From Geminicoccaceae bacterium (GTDB lineage Bacteria > Pseudomonadota > Alphaproteobacteria > Geminicoccales > Geminicoccaceae): a stretch of 35,198 bases of DNA. Under the pieces are notes generated by a model. It had not been told where the DNA came from. It made no database searches and saw only the letters and a program-made list of their open reading frames with translations. The stretch lies in assembly GCA_028285265.1 (NCBI GenBank), contig JANQPX010000048.1, positions 1 through 35,198 on the forward strand, read 5' to 3'. Both the position numbers and the translations under genes were made by a program. Of this stretch, positions 33,047-35,198 are shown in pieces (position 1 is the first letter of the stretch; each line of letters starts with the position of its first letter).

Positions 33047-33178
33047 GGTTGGATTCGCGCGTTTGTGCACAGGCTTGGCTTTGGCAGCACAGAAGATAGC
33101 CCCGTTGGCATTGTCACATTGCTGAGGGAGGGATCGGATGCTACTGACCGTTGTATGAAGAATGACGCCTATCGCGGT

Positions 33179-33193
33179 GGCTCTGTCGCAAAT
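33179..33193 (+). repeat. IS6-like terminal repeat, right of the dehydratase gene
   Basis: GGCTCTGTCGCAAAT is very close to IS6-family ends such as GGCTCTGTTGCAAA. It points away from the dehydratase gene as the left end of an element would, but I see no transposase after it. Confidence 0.5.
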
Positions 33194-33959
33194 TTATCCA
33201 TAGCTTCTGTGCATGCTGATCTTTGGACACAGTTATCCAGCGAGGGCCGCGAATTGCCAGAAGGGCGCCCAGATCGACACGACCATGCCGACGGGGCGAT
33301 CCATGAAAGGTTCGACAAGCGATTTATGTCTAGTTCAGGACAACGGTGCCTCGTATAGGTGGATTCTGGAGCGTAAGAGGCCAAAGGCAAAATCGAAACA
33401 ACATATCAACGCTGCTCAAACGATGGCCGAAAAATTGGGGTGAAGCTCCTGGAGATACCGAACGGGGACAATCTAAAAAATTGAATAGTCACGGCAAGTT
33501 TTGATAAATGTTGATATAATTTTAACAGAAATTCAATCGAAGACCATTTCAGACTCTGTCTTTTTCAAATTCATAGTTTCATATGATAGTGGATCGGCTG
33601 CGGTGTTTCAGCGATTTCCTCACCGGCCTTATCTTGGAGGTCGACGGAGGTCGGTGCGTCTGAAGAAGTAGGCGGCCCCCTCTGTTTCCGGGCGCCGACG
33701 CTCGAGTCCGGATCTGTGCAAGTTGCGCCTTGCAAACGCCCCCTATTGGCAAAGCCATCGAGCAGATGCAGCCCTACGGCGCCAAACCCAATGAAAGACC
33801 CAATCCATTTCGGGCCCCTGAACCGTAGCGGTGACCCGTTCGCGACAAGGCCAATATTACAACAATTCAGAAATGCCAACGTCCGTGCAATGCAGGAATG
33901 TCATTTGACACCTGCTTAAGCGTGCCACTTTAGCGCGCGGTCACACTAGCGCCTTGCCA
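33194..33959. other. Gene-poor stretch between the dehydratase and TIR fragment
   Basis: No gene is convincing. The first part may be left-over IS DNA behind the terminal repeat. Bases about 33470-33590 are AT-rich. A 102-codon minus-strand frame (33571-33879) exists but lacks a ribosome site and family motifs. Confidence 0.35.
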
Positions 33960-34373
33960 TCACGTCAGGACTCCCCTGTTGGTCGATGACTGCTTCCGTA
34001 GAAGGGCATCTTCTCGGCGGGTGGTCGCAGGTTCTTCTCCAGGATGAAACATCTGCGCGATTTCCAAGGCGATATTGGCCATGATCTGGTAGCGCTCGGC
34101 TTCACCAAAGCTATTGTGCGGTACGCCATCTTTTGGCAGGAGATTGATCGCCCTTAGCCAGTCGACGCTTTGCCAGGTGCAGTCGCTGATCAGGATGGGA
34201 TAGATGATGATATCGTGATCCGCATGACGCTGCAGCATGGTTTCGACGTCGTGGCCCATAATGAAGTCCGAGGTCAGAAAATGCCTTGAGATCAAAAGAA
34301 CGCCGATATCGGCTCGATCAAGGGCGGCATCGATCTCCGCTGTCCAAGCGATGAAATCAGAAATCGCCGACAT
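33960..34373 (-). pseudogene. TIR-domain protein, N-terminally truncated
   Basis: The 137-residue frame covers the second half of a bacterial TIR domain: WTAEIDAALDRADIGVLLIS, then RHFLTSDFIMGHDVETML, then HDIIIYPILISDCTWQSVDW, ending with a polar tail. TIR proteins of this type usually begin about 50 residues earlier with an 'ISYxHxD' strand and a 'W.DR.I..G' motif. Upstream DNA has in-frame stops and no such sequence, and no ribosome site precedes the ATG. At the usual catalytic Glu position after 'SDFI' this protein has Asp (GHD). Bacterial TIRs often break down NAD in defence systems, but this copy is probably inactive. No defence partner is visible. Confidence 0.65.
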
Positions 34374-34436
34374 CGAACCGTAGCTGCTCTATGATCGCAG
34401 ATATGTTCACACTTCGTTCAACACATTTGCACCTGA

Positions 34437-34450
34437 TTGATACAGATCAA
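34437..34450 (+). promoter_or_regulatory. FNR/FixK-type box (anaerobox)
   Basis: TTGAT-ACAG-ATCAA matches the FNR/FixK/FnrN consensus TTGAT-N4-ATCAA exactly. It lies 110 bases before the small frame at 34560 and 211 bases before the response regulator, with no other plus-strand gene between. Oxygen-responsive control of the regulator is inferred. The site also lies upstream of the divergent TIR fragment. Confidence 0.65.
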
Positions 34451-34559
34451 CTGCGCCAAGCGAGTGGCGATCGCCAATGTCAAAAGAGGGCATCTAGCGT
34501 TAAAGACAATCAGATATGAACAATTGAGAAAGCCTTCACTAAAGGAGGTTACGATTATC

Positions 34560-34664
34560 ATGCTCTTGGCACCCGAGGTTAGGCCCTTAGGCCGCGGGGC
34601 CACAGGCCCTGAAACAACATCACGATTTTGGAACCGGCTTTTCTTATTTGGATGTGATCGATGA
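34560..34664 (+). CDS. Possible 34-residue upstream reading frame coupled to the response regulator
   Basis: The frame starts MLLAPEVRPLGRGATGPETT and ends RLFLFGCDR. A strong AAAGGAGG (34541-34548) lies 11 bases ahead of the ATG. Its TGA overlaps the ATG of the response regulator (ATGA at 34661), so ribosomes could pass directly from one to the other. A longer version from 34437 would begin inside the FNR box and has no ribosome site. I know no family for it; it may be a leader peptide. Confidence 0.4.
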   Translation: MLLAPEVRPLGRGATGPETTSRFWNRLFLFGCDR

Positions 34665-35032
34665 CAGATATTCTAGTTGTTGAAGACGAAGCTGACCTTT
34701 GTGATTTGATAGCAGATGAACTTGAATGTGAGGGACATCGGGTAACCACGGCCCGTAATGGCGAAGAAGCGTTGCAATCTCTAGCTATGAAGTCGCCTAA
34801 GATCATCCTCTGTGACATCAACATGCCTAAGCTGAACGGCTTCCAGTTCAGGAAACAGATGATGGTAAAATTTCCTCATCTCAAAAGCCTGCCGTTTGTC
34901 TATGTCTCCGCTTACTCGGATGAAACTGATATCGCCGATGGCCTTATTACCGGTGCCGATCACTACGTCACCAAGCCGATCGACTTCGAGCTACTAAAAG
35001 GCCATGTCAGAGACCTGGCTGGCACCAAATAA
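34661..35032 (+). CDS. Single-domain response regulator (CheY-like receiver)
   Basis: This 123-residue protein consists of one receiver domain. The acidic pair E8-D9 (ILVVEDEAD), the phosphate acceptor D52 (IILCDINMPKLNGF), Ser83 in the switch position (VYVSAYSD), Tyr102 and Lys105 (GADHYVTKPIDF) are all in place, so it should accept phosphate. There is no output domain; it may act by binding a partner protein or as a phosphate relay. No histidine kinase is in the window. Translation probably depends on the overlapping small frame upstream, and an FNR/FixK box suggests expression at low oxygen. Confidence 0.93.
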   Translation: MTDILVVEDEADLCDLIADELECEGHRVTTARNGEEALQSLAMKSPKIILCDINMPKLNGFQFRKQMMVKFPHLKSLPFVYVSAYSDETDIADGLITGADHYVTKPIDFELLKGHVRDLAGTK

Positions 35033-35198
35033 GGTCTTTCAAAGCCACTGAGTTTCTGAAGCAGCAGAGCAGCTGTGATGATGAAAATACATGACCGACG
35101 ACTAGACCAGATGTTTGCCTTGGGGCGTTGAGCCATCAATAGCGGTGGTCCGCCCCGACGTGTTGGATAAGGTCGTTGAGACCTGAACGAGGGTTACG
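35033..35198. other. Right edge, no feature seen
   Basis: These 166 bases show no gene, hairpin or repeat that I can support. Confidence 0.5.

Noticed and set aside
33571..33879. 102-codon minus-strand frame as a small gene
   Set aside because: No ribosome site, no family similarity, and the second half looks random; not enough support.
33960..35032. TIR fragment plus response regulator as a defence system
   Set aside because: The TIR domain is truncated with an altered catalytic position, the genes are divergent, and no partner such as a sensor, nuclease or effector is present.

Overview
The window looks like an accessory, rearranged part of an alphaproteobacterial genome, most likely of the order Hyphomicrobiales (Rhizobiales). 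The evidence is the protein families (DUF1127, DUF1348 with TetR, an ECF42 sigma factor with its DGPF/YCII partner, a BCCT transporter with LysR), the rhizobial-type IS630, IS1182 and IS6 remnants, a TTGAT-N4-ATCAA anaerobic box, and mid-50s GC by eye. I could not run a search, so genus and replicon type are open. No tRNA, rRNA, CRISPR array or replication origin was seen.

Left part (1-8400): an ECF42 sigma factor with its DGPF protein behind a probable self-recognised promoter; about 2.7 kb of decayed genes (LysR tail, a SelA-like PLP enzyme) around one small DUF1127 gene; a two-gene operon of a Tat-exported cysteine hydrolase and a secreted YHS protein; a divergent DUF1348/TetR pair with clear operators; and an IS1182 remnant. 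Three copies of a roughly 99-bp dispersed repeat with a palindromic core lie at 1-99, 8272-8370 and 11629-11723.

Middle part (8900-21300): a large PAS-PAS-PAS-GGDEF-EAL protein, a cytoplasmic sulfatase-fold hydrolase, then three exported substrate-binding proteins in a row without any ABC permease or ATPase. One is PhnD-like. The other two are paralogues of each other, and one of these carries an N-terminal LysM domain. A long MscS-type channel follows on the other strand, then an NDH-2 remnant and a 3'-truncated IS630.

Right-middle part (21342-30528): the most coherent system. A LysR gene faces a tightly packed five-gene operon (aldehyde dehydrogenase, M19-like 'dipeptidase', a 567-residue unknown protein, a DUF3726 protein, an Ldh-family reductase), and a BCCT transporter gene follows LysR. 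An approximately 50-bp element is conserved, in opposite orientations, in the LysR/ALDH gap and far upstream of the transporter. This suggests a LysR regulon for uptake and breakdown of a betaine-like or cyclic imino compound. The M19-like enzyme has lost three of the five usual metal ligands.

Right end (30529-35198): an ABC ATPase tail cut by a 280-bp internally deleted IS6-type element, an IlvD/Edd dehydratase between IS6-like ends, a truncated TIR domain, and a single-domain response regulator behind a perfect FNR/FixK box and a small overlapping reading frame.
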